This document shows, piece after piece, positions 1 to 10,399 of a stretch of DNA of 64,000 bases (the first letter of the stretch is position 1; each line of letters begins with the position of its first letter). A program made the position numbers and the translations under genes. The notes under the pieces were generated by a model. It made no database searches and was not told where the DNA came from. It saw only the letters and a list, made by a program, of their open reading frames with translations. Origin of the DNA: Closterium sp. NIES-65 (lineage: Eukaryota; Streptophyta; Zygnematophyceae; Desmidiales; Closteriaceae); NCBI GenBank assembly GCA_948144175.1, contig CANXME010000401.1, positions 1-64,000 on the forward strand. The letters run 5' to 3'.

Positions 1-991
1 CTCCGCCTCCTTCGCCACCCTCCGCCGCCTCCGCTCCCTCCGCCACCACCGTCGCCTCCTCCGCCTCCACTGCTGCCACCGCTGCTTCCGCCCCCTCCAC
101 CACTCCACCACCACCCCCCCACTCCCTCCGCTGCCTCCACCACCACCTCCACAGCCCCGCTAGTTCTTCTAGTTCCCTTGCCCCTTTGCCCTTGCCGGTG
201 CGGCGTATCCCACTAGGGGCAGACACAGCACCAACCTCGTAGAAACCAACGAGAGTGGCAGCAGCAGCAGAAGCAATAGAGGGCAAGAGGGGGGGAGGGG
301 GAACACCCCTCAAAGACCGGGGGTGCGAGGGTCACCACCAGAGGCTCATAACAGCTACTAATACTTTTCTCTGCTGCTAGTGAGGCGCTGCTCGAGGAGG
401 TCAACGTGAGAGTGGTGGGGCAAACTGAGAGGATTGATCCCTGACTAAGCGAATTGAGTTAGGGAGCTGGGGTGACTATGTAGTAGAGGGTGATGTACAT
501 GGGGGGGGGGGGGGGGGTGGGGAGGGGGTCTTGGCGCAGAACCAGTAGGAAGCCGCAAGCGCGGTAGCGAATGTCACTAGTGCGGAGGGTGCGTATGAGG
601 TCGCGACTCTGGGAAAGGCAGCAAGGTCAGCGAAGAGGTACGGTAGCATGAGGCGGCTCAGTGCAGCAGTGGTAGGGGAAGAGTAGCGTTCAACTACAGC
701 ATCGTACAAGGTCTAAGCACTCTTGTACTGGCTAAGTGTGCACGCCTCAGTGGTCGTAAGTGGCGACGCACAACAGACTAGGGAGCACATCGCGTGTCGC
801 CCACTATGAGCGAACAGTGCTGTCAGCAGTATCATGCGGGGCAGGGGAGGCACCAGAGGTGAGGTCGAACAGAGAGAGTCCTGGTTTGCCCTATCGCCCT
901 GGAGGAAAAGCTGGAGGGTCATCGATCCAGTCCTCAAAGTCAACAGCAACGACCCTCAATGTAAAAGGTAAGAACACTAAGGGGTAGCCAT
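1..991 (-). pseudogene. gag region of copia P
   Basis: On the minus strand the start codon is near 991, in the same context as gag of copia C (57,022) and element 2 (13,733). The N-terminal half corresponds to the 'DVWVDDLQLFLQ' copia gag block seen in those copies. A glycine-rich tract occupies roughly 1-190. A homopolymer of 17 G (C on the coding strand) lies at 501-517, the same gag position as C runs in elements 1, 2 and C. Broken fossil. Confidence 0.75.
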
Positions 992-1029
992 GACTGCAGA
1001 GGTCTAGCAAAGAGTGAGCTCACCAGTAC

Positions 1030-1757
1030 GGGTAAGGAGGGCCGGTGCGCGCCGGTAGGAACTGGTAGCAGCTCGATGGCAGGGCGGCTCGCGGCTCAGC
1101 TGCTGGGCGGCTCGGCTGTCGGGCAGCTCGGCGGTCAGCTGCTGGGCGGCTCAAGCGGCTCGGCTGCTGGACGGCTCGGTTGTAGAGCGGCTCGGCTGTT
1201 GGGCGGCTCGGCGGCTCTGCTGCTGGGCGGCTCGGCTGTCGGGCGGCTTGGCGGCCCTACTGGTGGGCGGCTCGGCTGCTCTGCTGCTCGGCGGCTCGGT
1301 GGCTTTGCTGCTGGGCAGCTCGGTAGGGGCGGCTTGGGGCCGTTTAGGGACGGCGATGGGGCCGCTAGGGGCAGCGACGGGGCTGCTAAGGGCGGCGACG
1401 GGGCCGCGGAGGGACGGTGACAGGGCCGCTAGGGGGCGGCGACGGGGCCGCGTAGGGTGGAGAGGCGGCGACTGGGCCACTAGGGGCGGCGACGGGGCCG
1501 CTAAGGGCAGCGACGGGGCCGCGGAGGGGCGGCGACGGGGCCGCTAGGGGCGGCGACCTAGCCGTCAAGGGCGGTGACGGGGGCCGCTCAGGGGGCGGTA
1601 ACTGGGCCGCGTGAGGGGCGACGACGAGGCCGCTAGGGGCCACTAGGGGCCTGGAAAGGGCGGCAAAAAAACGCGCCTCGGGCAGGAGCGATTGGCGCTC
1701 CGGTCAGAAGGGAAGTTTTCAGTGGTGGGCCCAAGGTAGCGTTCTCACTAGGGAACC
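1030..1757 (-). repeat. GC-rich minisatellite leader of copia P
   Basis: Between the primer site and gag lies about 730 bp of degenerate tandem repeats. One block has units around CGGCTCGGCGG (about 1,080-1,320), the other units around GGGGCCGCTAGGGGCGGCGA (about 1,330-1,650). The long frames across it in all six phases are low-complexity by-products, not genes. The same two-block leader occurs in copia C (57,110-57,760). Confidence 0.8.
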
Positions 1758-1895
1758 TGCTCTATACCATGTGAAGAATGAGGAATGAATGAACTAGCAA
1801 GTAGGTGGGTGCAAGTAGGAAAACCTAGAAGTATTGTACCCCATATTGTCTACCCCACTATAGCCTACACAGACTATAGTATAAGAGTTTTGACA
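1758..1895 (-). repeat. 5' LTR (1,770-1,895) and primer site (1,758-1,769) of copia P
   Basis: The 126-bp LTR has TG...CA ends on the minus strand (TGTCAAAAC... to ...TTCACA). It is followed by TGGTATAGAGCA, matching the usual copia primer site complementary to the 3' end of initiator-Met tRNA. It is clearly homologous to the LTRs of copia C. The 5 bp outside the LTR are GTTTG (1,896-1,900), which would be one copy of the target duplication. Confidence 0.85.
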
Positions 1896-2627
1896 GTTTG
1901 GTCCCTTATCTCCTTATCAAGTCTATCTATCTTCTCCTTCAAAGCTTTCTTCATTCGTAATTACTCCATACTTCCAAGATTTCCTTTCAACCTGTTTTTT
2001 GCGTTTCAACTTGGTTTACTTTGATCTTACCTTTTCTTTCTATGTGTTTTCTTTCTTTCTCCTAACCATTTACCCTCCCTCGTCTATAACTTCAATTTCA
2101 AGATTTTCACCCTCATCCTGCCTGGGTCCCCGCGCCGCTCTCGCTTCAACCCGCGTTACCACTCGCGTCGCGAGCATCTCGTCGCGTTGACCGCACAACG
2201 GACCCCTTCCCCCTTGCCCAAGCCCCACGCCACCGTGAATTGGAAGCTTCCGCGTAGCGCCTCCTCAGTATTAACTGCGCTTTTCTTCGCAGGGCGTGTT
2301 CACATGCACTGACTCCACGGCGGGCTGTCCCTCGCCATGCGCGCAACGGGTGCGCGTCTGTCGAGTGTTTGCCGGCGCACCGTCGTCGAACTGCTCTCTT
2401 CTCAGCCTAGACCTTCGAGGCTCGGAGGCATTCCAACCACCACGTCCGAGCCTCAGCAGGCTCAGCATAGTGGTTCTTACACTACTCCGTCTTCCTAGAT
2501 AGCAGTAAAGCCCGGTCTCACACAGGAAAGAACACGAAGCTTGTGACTGGCTGGCGAGGAAGGGCCTTGCGAAGGATGACGTCAACCGTGACTAATGCCA
2601 AGCCACGTCAGGCTGACGTGGACGATT

Positions 2628-2993
2628 TCAGAGAGTGCCTCTCGCGAGCACGTCCCAAAAATTGGGGTCCCGTTTTGTAACCTCGATCTTACCTTCATCT
2701 CGCCATGAAGTAAGATACACGCAACTAACCTGGAGGTGCTCGTTAACGTAACGTGCACTGCCTCCAACTGCACATAAAGAATGTTGCGTTGTTAGCCTCC
2801 GTTCTCTAGCAAAATTTGCCGCAATGTTAGCTCGGTTCGCACTTGCGCTCGCATCTTCTTGACTGCTTATCCGAACACGTGTAGGCACAAGAAACGGGAT
2901 ACAAGTCGACTCCATACTATTGCGTAATGACTTGTCAACGAAGACTGAGCTACAAAAGGTTAATACTGCTAACCACTCTTCTGCTATCACCAT
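2628..2993 (-). CDS. unrecognised 121-residue open frame
   Basis: Opens with MVIAEEWLAVL and ends ...KRDPNFWDVLARGTL. Composition is balanced (not low-complexity), which makes chance less likely than for neighbouring frames, but no domain is recognised. The C-terminal P-N-F-W-D-x-L-x-R resembles P-S-F-W-D-x-L-x-R in a short frame at 26,484-26,681 (plus). It may be an exon, or part of a degraded element. No function is proposed. Confidence 0.25.
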   Translation of the reverse strand: MVIAEEWLAVLTFCSSVFVDKSLRNSMESTCIPFLVPTRVRISSQEDASASANRANIAANFARERRLTTQHSLCAVGGSARYVNEHLQVSCVYLTSWRDEGKIEVTKRDPNFWDVLARGTL

Positions 2994-3993
2994 GGCGTAT
3001 AGTCACAATCTACATTAAATTAGATAGCAGTGTAGTATCGATCCACTTGTCTCTCTGTACTATCACCCTCTCGTACAGTCACTGTTGGATCGCTTCTATG
3101 TAACACTGCACTACAGCTACTCTAAACACGTTACATTTCAGGTAACATACAATTACGAATTTACCAGGCCACTTTTTACATAAATTTAGCAACGTGCGCT
3201 CATGAGGATATGTCTACTGCCTGTGCATCGATGTGCACCCAAAGCAGGTACAAAATCGTCTGCGTAGAAAACGAATACGCAATACTAGATTATTCATACA
3301 CCTTCATATATACATGGTGCGTTAGCAATAGGCAGACCACCACTCCCTTGGTCGGTAGTATTATTTCTGCTAACTCCAAACACCCTGTCTTGCAGCACCA
3401 CAATTCACAGAGCAGCTCAAGCCACTCATCGCGGCTCTTGGCCTCCCTGATCATTCCTACTACGCTGGCCTGAGAGGCACGAAGACGCGCATAGCGGCGG
3501 GGGAATAGGCGAATTCGTCCTATACATCGTGCCTCGTCCATGTTCTAACATCGAAATCTGGGTACACCGTGCAACGTAGGCCATATATACTTGGTCACAC
3601 CATGTGTAGAACCCAAGGTGAGACGGTCCATCTTTGCGAGCGTTCTTGATTCTCCAGCATCATGGGTCCCGCTATCTTGTCGTGTATTTCCTGTTCATCT
3701 GCGCAGTGATGCATGCATTCTTGTGCGTCTTCCAGGGTAGTCTACGCTGGAAGGTCTGTTGTCGCCGTTGTTTTCAAGCATTTGCCATTGTTCATGTCTG
3801 CCATCACGTGCTGGTCCTGTTTCCCAGAGTTTAGAATTCTAAAATACCCGACGGCCGCTTAGTAAAAAGGGTCAAGCGGGTTCTTGGAAGAAAGAAGGAA
3901 GTCTACACTTGACAATGTAAAGATATTGAGACTTCATGGATATTGTATACTTGCAAGTAGTGTAAAACATTTGTCCACGCCGATAAACGCGTA

Positions 3994-4305
3994 TTGTATA
4001 GGGAACGGAAAGGGGTAACCCGGATGAGTCTAGCGATTGCAATGCAGAACATAATGGAGAGGTTTTCGGAACATCCTGTTCGGACTGAGTTCACTATTTC
4101 GTGCGGTGAACAGTATGTAATCCCGGGGAACTCTCTGGAACTTCACGCCCGCAAACCATTGCCACATTGGGCGCGCATGGCAGACAGCAGAACGTGTATG
4201 TTGGTGATACAGTACGTCCAAGTGCGTTTGAAGGCATTGGGCCTCATTCCCTTTAGAAATAAAGAGGCGCAATCCGCTCTAGCGTTCGCCCGCTTGATTC
4301 GATAA
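3994..4305 (+). CDS. unrecognised open frame of about 100 residues
   Basis: Open from 3,994, with a plausible start at 4,024 (MSLAIAMQNIMERF). Balanced composition with mixed helix-like segments, ending ...QSALAFARLIR. No recognised motif, signal peptide or membrane segment. The antisense strand is also open over much of it, so coding status is uncertain. Confidence 0.25.
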   Translation: MYRERKGVTRMSLAIAMQNIMERFSEHPVRTEFTISCGEQYVIPGNSLELHARKPLPHWARMADSRTCMLVIQYVQVRLKALGLIPFRNKEAQSALAFARLIR

Positions 4306-4596
4306 TATCGGTCCGTAGGTTTATTGTGCGTACTTAAATAATATCCGTTCATTTTTAAAATGTGATACAAACAAAAAAAATTAGTTTAGTAGCCATTTAA
4401 ATCACATCGTTGCATATGCATACTGGAAACACGAGACCCTCAAGCATTTTATTCCAACTATTCCTATGCGCTCATGCCAAACATCTGCGGCACAAGGCGG
4501 TGAACTATTGGAGGGCCATGATCCCCTTTGGGATGATGCCAGGGATATACCAGGTCATGGCAGCCCTCCACATAGTGCCAGTGGCGTGTGGTATCT

Positions 4597-4845
4597 CTAG
4601 GTTATTCCCACCACGCACGCATTCCCAAAGCTGTGCGCCAGAACGTCCACCCAAATTCCCTCGTCGGACCCCACATGTTCAACGCACGGTGTGTCTTTGA
4701 GCACGTTGAACGGAAAATGCGCGTGCTCAAAATCTACCCAGGCGTCGCGCTCGTACTCTCTGTCGTGCATGCCGCGTTTGACCTGCCAAAAAAGTATGCC
4801 ATTAATAGGATGAGAATCAGTCCCGCGTGATAACTTTATGGCCAT
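4597..4845 (-). CDS. unrecognised open frame of 82 residues
   Basis: Balanced composition with aromatic and acidic residues (for example GILFWQVKRGMHDREYERDA). It lies immediately left of element 1, whose insertion point is 4,879/12,284. Another coding-like minus frame (12,317-12,562) lies on the other side, so both could once have belonged to one locus that element 1 split. No family recognised. Confidence 0.3.
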   Translation of the reverse strand: MAIKLSRGTDSHPINGILFWQVKRGMHDREYERDAWVDFEHAHFPFNVLKDTPCVEHVGSDEGIWVDVLAHSFGNACVVGIT

Positions 4846-4879
4846 ACAACCTCCCTAGTAAGCGATAGCATGACTTCCC

Positions 4880-5013
4880 TGTCAAATTATAATGTTGTGT
4901 AGGCTGTAGTGGGGTAGCCTATATGGGGTACACATTTCTAGGGTTGCATATTTGTACCACTTTCATTCCTTAGTGCATTCATTCTCGTTTCAACTTTCTC
5001 ATGGTATCAAGCA
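4880..5013 (+). repeat. 5' LTR (4,880-5,001) and primer site (5,002-5,013) of element 1
   Basis: 122 bp, begins TGTCAAATTATAATG and ends ...CTTTCTCA. No TATA-like box or long U5 is obvious in so short a repeat. The primer site TGGTATCAAGCA starts at the very next base. Confidence 0.93.
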
Positions 5014-5069
5014 AGTTCCCTCGTGGAAACTGTGCCTAGGGCCCACCACATCAAATTTTTTTTTTTTCC

Positions 5070-5990
5070 TGCCTGGAGCGCGCTCCCCGAGTCGCGCTCC
5101 CCTCTCTGCCTTCGTCGAGCCGCCCTAGCGGCCACGTCGCGCCGCCTTAGCGGCCCCAGCTTCCTAGCCCTTGCGACCCTGTAGCCCCACCTACGGCCCC
5201 GACCCCGTCGCCTTACCTGCGCCTCGGCCCCGTCGCCCCACCTGCGCCCTGGCCCAGTCGCCCTACCTGCGCCCCGACCCTGTTGCCCTACCTTCAACCC
5301 CGGCCCCGTCGCCCTACCTGCGACCCCGGCCCCGTCGCCCCACTGCGACCCTGGCCCCGCCGCCATCCCTGCGGCCCCGCCCCTAGCCCCGTCGCCCTAC
5401 ATGCGCCCCGGCCCCGTCGCCCTACTTGCGACTGCGGCCCCGTCACCCCACCTCCGACCCATGCCCCGTCGCCCTACCTACGCCCCGGCCCTGGCCCCGT
5501 CGCCCTACCTGAGTACCGGCCCCGTCGCCCTACCTTTGTCCCGGCCCCCTCGCCCTACCTTCGACCCGGCCCCGTCGCCCTACCTTCGACCCGGCCCCGT
5601 CGCCCTACCTTCGACCCGGCCCCGTCGCCCTACAGCGGCCCCGCTGCCCTACCTGCGGCCCCGCCGCTCCTACCAACGGCCCCACCGCCCTACTAGCGGC
5701 CCTACCGCCCTACGCAGCCAAGCCGCCCGCACCGCCCTAGCCGCCCGAGCCGCCCGAGCCGCCTGAGCCGCCCGAACCGCCCGAGCCGCCTGAGCCGCCT
5801 GAGCCGCCCGAGCCGACTGAGCAGCGGAGGAGCCGAGCCGCGGGTGCCGCCGAGCCGCAGTTGCTGCCGCGCCGCCCGAGTCCTCCGAGCCGCTGTGTTG
5901 CCGAGCTGCTGTGTTGCCGAGCTGCCCGAACCGCCCTGTCTGGTGAGAGCAGCGCCCCTGACACTGCACTGCCCCTGCACTACAGCTAGC
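5070..5990 (+). repeat. GC-rich minisatellite leader of element 1
   Basis: Degenerate tandem units of about 24 bp around CCCCGTCGCCCTACCTGCG (about 5,190-5,640), then a CGAGCCGCCCGAGCCGC block (about 5,720-5,900). The frames over this tract are proline/arginine or glycine low-complexity artefacts. The leader of element 2 has the same design but different unit numbers. Confidence 0.85.
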
Positions 5991-6010
5991 GCTGCTAGTC
6001 TACTGCTGTC

Positions 6011-7240
6011 ATGGACACCCCCAATGTTCTGCACCGAGGGCAAGGCCATTGACTTTGACGTCTGGGTAGATGACCTGCAGCTTTTCCTACAGTGCGATAG
6101 GGCAGACGGTCTCTCCCTCTTTGACCTCACCTCTGGTGCCTCCCCTCCCCCTGCTGCCGATGCCGACGCCACTGTTCGCTCACAGTGGGCCACTCGTGAT
6201 GCTGCTGCACGTCTTGCTGTGCGTCGCCACCAGCCTACCACTCAGCGCGCGCACTTTAGTCAGTACAAGAGTGCTCAAACCTTGTACGACGCTGTAGTTG
6301 CGCGCTACTCTTCCCCTGCCACTGCTGCACTAAGCCGCCTCCTGCTACCGTACCTCTTCCCCGACCTTGCTGCCTTTCCCAGAGTCGCTAACCTCATTAG
6401 GCACCTCCGCACTAGTGACACTCGCTACCGCGCAGTGCTTCCTACTGATTTCTGCGCCAAGAACCCCCCCCCCCCCCCCCATGTACATCACTCTCTGCTA
6501 CATAGTCACCCGCCTCCATGACTCACTTCGTGTAGTCAAAGACCACTTCCTCTCAGTCTGTCCCACCACTCTCACTGTTGACCTCCTGGAGAAGGCCCTC
6601 TTAGCAGCGGAGAAGAGCATAGTCACTGTAGGAGCCTCTCGTGGTGACCCTCGCACCCCCATCTTTGAGGGGGGTTCCCCTTCCCTCCTTTTGCCCTCTG
6701 TCGCCTCTGCTGCTGCGGCCGACCTCGTTGGTCTTGAGTCGGTCAGTGCGGCGTCTGCCCCTAGCGGGAGTCGCCACTCTGGCAAGGGCAAGGGAGGCAA
6801 GGGCGTTGGAGGAGCTAGCGGGGGTGGTGGAGGGGGCGGTGGAGGCGGCGGAGGGAGTGGGGGTGGCGGTGGGAGTGGTGGCAAGGGTGGAGGTGTTGGT
6901 GGCGCCAGTGGAGGCGGAGGCGGCAGAGGCGGTAGCGGTGGGAGCGGAGGCGGCAGTGGTGGCGGAGGTGGAGGAGGCGGTGGTGGAGGTGGAGCTGGTC
7001 GGGGTGGTGCTACGCAGCGGAGCGGCTCTGGTGGTGGTCAGCGCCAGCAGCAGCAGCAACGTTCTCGGGACATCCCCCCCCCCCCCCTCAGCAGCTCCGT
7101 AATTGGTACGCTGCACGTCAGCGTGGTGGGGGTACTGGTCCGTGCACCTACGTCCTCGGCACCGGCGACCGCGCGTGTGAGCAGTTTGGGGGTCTACACC
7201 CCACCTAGCGCTGCTTTGGCCGCCTGACGGACGCTTGGCG
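6011..7240 (+). pseudogene. gag region of element 1
   Basis: Start at 6,011 (MDTPNVLC), then the copia gag block 'DFDVWVDDLQLFLQCDRAD'. A C homopolymer (6,464-6,480) precedes the second gag block (YIVTRLHDSLRVVKDHF), followed by a glycine-rich tract (about 6,800-7,010). A cysteine/histidine box near 7,150-7,225 probably takes the place of the usual CCHC knuckle. Broken fossil. Confidence 0.85.
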
Positions 7241-7329
7241 TCACCAGTTCCCGGAGGCCACTGAGATCCCCCGCTGGGGTGAGCTGTCTAGGGCGGGTGT
7301 AGCTATCTTTGATCTTGACTTTGATGCTA

Positions 7330-8960
7330 TTCTTGCTGCCATGTATGCTGTGAGTATTAGTGATGAGGGTGACTGTTACCAGTGTTTCCCGCCCGACCCG
7401 GGCATTCAGACTACTGCTATAGGTACTACTGAGGCTGCTGCTTTAGGTGCCAGTGAGGCTGCTGCTCTAGGTGCCAGTGCGTCTGCGTCCTCAGGTGCTG
7501 GTGAGTTTGCGCTCTCAGGTACCGGGTTCGGATTCGGCCTCCCTCACCTTCACACTTGACTCAGGGGCTTCTCGCTCCTTCCAGGACCGCACCACACTCA
7601 CACCGCTTGGTCGGCCTGTTGCGGTCTCCCTGGTAGACCCCTCTGGGGGTCCTGTCCTTTCTCACTTCTCCACTGTCCTCCCGTGTCCGGCTGCCCCCTC
7701 TAGCACCTTGTCTGGTCTTTACCTCCCCTCATTCTCTACAAACATGGTCAGTGGTGCTGACCTACAGGATGCGGGGGTTCACGAGTTTAAACCTGCGAGA
7801 CAGCGGGTGACCCACATCTCGGACGCTCGCACAGGCCGGCACCTGGCCACGTTTACGCGTCGGACAGGGTCGAGTCCGTACACCCTGACCACTGAGTCTC
7901 CCCTTGTCCCCGCGTCTAGTTGGGTAGCTGCGTCAAGTCAGGTGTTTGCTGCAGCGTCCAGGTCTGGTCCTGAGTCTGCCCCCTGCTCGTGTCGCCTCCT
8001 GTCTCACGAGACTCTCCTGTGGCACCACCGCCTTGGTCACCCGTCCCTGCCTTGTCTGCGAGGCATGGCCTCCCGTGTCCTTGTCTCTGGTCTTCCCCGG
8101 TCCCTCCCTCCCCTTCCTACGGGGCCTGACCCTTCCTGCGTCCCTTATGTCAAGGGGCGGCTGCGGGCTGCCCCTCACTCCTCTCAGTTTCCCCCGACAG
8201 AGGCCCCGCTGCAAACGCTTCACATGGACGTGTGGGGCCCGGCCCGCATTCGTGGACAGGGTCATGAGCGCTACTTCTTGCTCGTGGTTGACGACTACTC
8301 GCGTTACACCATAGTATTCCCCTTCCGCAGCAAGGGTGATGTCACTGAGGTGTTGATCAACTGGATCCGCGCAGCTCGTCTCCTGCTCAGGAGGAGCTTT
8401 GGCTCGGACTTTCCTGTTCTGCGTCTGCACTCTGACCGAGGCGGAGAGTTCTCCTCTAGCCTTCTACGAGCCTACTGTCGTGCGCGAGGCATCCGCCAGA
8501 CCTTCACGCTTCCGGACTCTCCACAGCAAAATGGGATTGCTGAGCGCCGCATTGGCATGGTCATGGACGTCGCCCGTACGTCCATGATGCATGCAGCTGC
8601 CCCCCATTTCCTGTGGCCGTATGCAGTTCGGTACGCGGCGCATCAGATCAACCTTCACCCCAGGGTCTCCATGCCGGAGACCTCCCCAGCTGAGCTGTGG
8701 ACGTGGAAGGTTGGCGATGCGTCTGCGTTCCGTGTCTGGGGATCTCGGACGTTTGTCCGCGACTTGTCTGCGGACAAGCTGTCCCCTTGTGCTGCTCCTT
8801 GCGTCTTCCTTGGCTTCCCCCCTGATGCGCCAGGGTGGCAGTTCTACCACCCCTCCTCTTGTCGTGTTCTGTCCTCCCAGGACCTCACGTTTGACGAGTC
8901 GGTCCCCTACTACCGCCTCTTCCCCTACCGCACTCCATCCCTTCCCCTGCCACCGCTCTT
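7330..8960 (+). pseudogene. protease and integrase region of element 1
   Basis: Aspartic protease signature FTLDSGASRSF near 7,545. Gag-pre-integrase zinc block with LLWHHRLGH near 8,010. Integrase core from about 8,215: HMDVWGP, VVDDYSRYT, LHSDRGGEF and SPQQNGIAERR carry the D-D-E set in the usual spacing, ending in the copia C-terminal block (CVFLGFPPDAPGWQFY). Integrase inserts the cDNA copy, and the protease matures the polyprotein. Fossil copy. Confidence 0.9.
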
Positions 8961-9029
8961 CTTTGTGCCAGGTCCCCCTCCGGTAGACCCCCTCCCCCCT
9001 CATGGTCCTGCCCCTTCAGGTGTGTCCTA

Positions 9030-9260
9030 AGTGACTCTGGTGCTGCTGGGGGTGCTGAGCTTGGGGGTGCTGGGCCTGGGGGTGCTGAGACTGGGGGTGC
9101 TGAGCCTGGGGGTGCTGAGCCTGGGGGTGCTGAGCCTGGAGGTGCTACGCCTGGGGGTGCTGAGCCTGGGGGTGCTGAGCCTGGGGGTGCTGAGCCTGGA
9201 GGTGCTCCATCTGGAGGTGCTGAACTTGGGGGTGCCACGTTTGGACCTGCTGAGCGTGGG
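9030..9260 (+). repeat. 15-bp minisatellite in the integrase-RT linker of element 1
   Basis: Tandem units close to GGGGGTGCTGAGCCT, which read GGAEP in one frame and LGVLS in another. The same repeat sits in the same place in elements 2, 3, 5, C and D with different copy numbers, so it expands and contracts within this lineage. Confidence 0.85.
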
Positions 9261-10399
9261 GGTGCGGAGTGTGCAACCGGTGGGCTTGCTCGTTTGGCGT
9301 CTCGCGGTACTAGGTCTGGAGGTTCTCCGGGTGCTTCGTTTCGGCGGGAGCCACTCTCTCCACGGGAGCTGCGCGTGTGGTTTGCATGGCGCTGGAGACG
9401 TACTGCTGGAGCTTCTTCGGCTGCTGAGGGTGCTGGTGCCGCCGGTCCCGGACGTGCTCGTGCCGCGCGTACTAGAGCTGCTGGGCCTGCGGGTTTGCCT
9501 GGAGCTGGAACTGCTGAGGGTGTTGGCGCTAAGGCTACTGCTGTCCGTCCTGGAGACAGTCCTGCTGCGAGTGCTGCTGGTGCTGCTGGAGGTGCTGCTG
9601 GCACTAGTCCTGCTACGGGTGGTGCTGGTGCTGCTGGAGGTACTGCAGCTGGAGGTGTTGTTGTTGCTGGTGCTGTCCCTACTGTGTCTGGAGTCGCCTC
9701 GCGGCCTCGCCCGTACTTCGTTCCGCTCCTTCAGTAGGTTCTTGGTCTTCCTCCTCCCTTAGAGTGTCCACCGCCTGTCCCGTCCCAGTCACAGTTACCG
9801 CCGCCCTCCCCACTGCCTGCTCCTTCTCCCTACACTGGTCCCACTTGAGGTCTTGCTGAGCGTCGTGAGCTTGCGTCTCGTCCTGCGTCGCCTGTTCGTG
9901 CTGCTCGCACTAGTGGTTGCGGTTCCCGTCAGCGTCCTCCTCCTGTCCCTGGCACGCACTGGATGTCTCTTCGTCCGTCCACTGCTCCTTTGCGTGCCCC
10001 TTTGCCTTCTCCTCCTGAGTCCTCTCTTCCTGCACTTGCCGACCCGGAGTCGAACTCTCTTCGTGTTGCCAGTCCTACTGTGACGCGTCTCCTTGCTACT
10101 GTTGTCACTGACCCCTCCTTTGAGTCCACTGCTGCGTATGCTCTAGTTGCTGAGCTTGTCGACTTTGCTGCTCGCTGTCGTCTAGACTACGCTGCCAGTC
10201 TTGTTGCTGAGTCTGCGTCTGTCTGTCCTCCGTCCGTCGGGGGTGAGTGTGCTCTTGGCATGGACGTCCTTGAGGACAGGCAGGAGGAGTTCCAGTGTCT
10301 GGCTGCTGCTTCACCTCATCTCGTGTCCGTACTGCTTACCCTTGAGGGAGACCCGGATGCACTTGACATCCCAACTCCGCGCTCTTACGTGGAGGCCGT

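Larger units (their letters stand above)
1..1895 (-). mobile_element. Ty1/copia retrotransposon P, 5' part only (window edge)
   Basis: Reading on the minus strand from 1,895 down: a 126-bp LTR, an initiator-Met-type primer site, a GC-rich repetitive leader, then gag. The gag and leader closely resemble those of copia C at 51,493-58,030, so the two belong to one family. The protease, integrase, RT and second LTR would lie left of the window. The coding part looks broken (a few breaks). Age cannot be judged without the second LTR. Confidence 0.85.
1896..4879. other. unassigned DNA between copia P and element 1
   Basis: About 3 kb with no recognisable gene. 1,896-2,110 is pyrimidine-rich on the plus strand. 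2,110-2,560 is GC-rich, without a convincing frame. 2,600-4,879 is nearer 45-50% GC and holds three anonymous frames listed separately. No terminal repeats were found that would make the block an element of its own. Confidence 0.5.

Noticed and set aside
1076-1643. Overlapping open frames of 85-114 residues on both strands
   Set aside because: All are low-complexity readings of the GC-rich leader repeat of copia P. The same occurs at 5,007-5,969, 12,721-13,686 and 57,109-57,797.
9031-9762. 243-residue Leu/Val-rich frame (LGVLSLGVL...) resembling a membrane protein
   Set aside because: It is the 15-bp linker minisatellite plus the pol spacer read in a non-coding frame. Similar frames at 16,753, 23,376 and 53,630 have the same cause.
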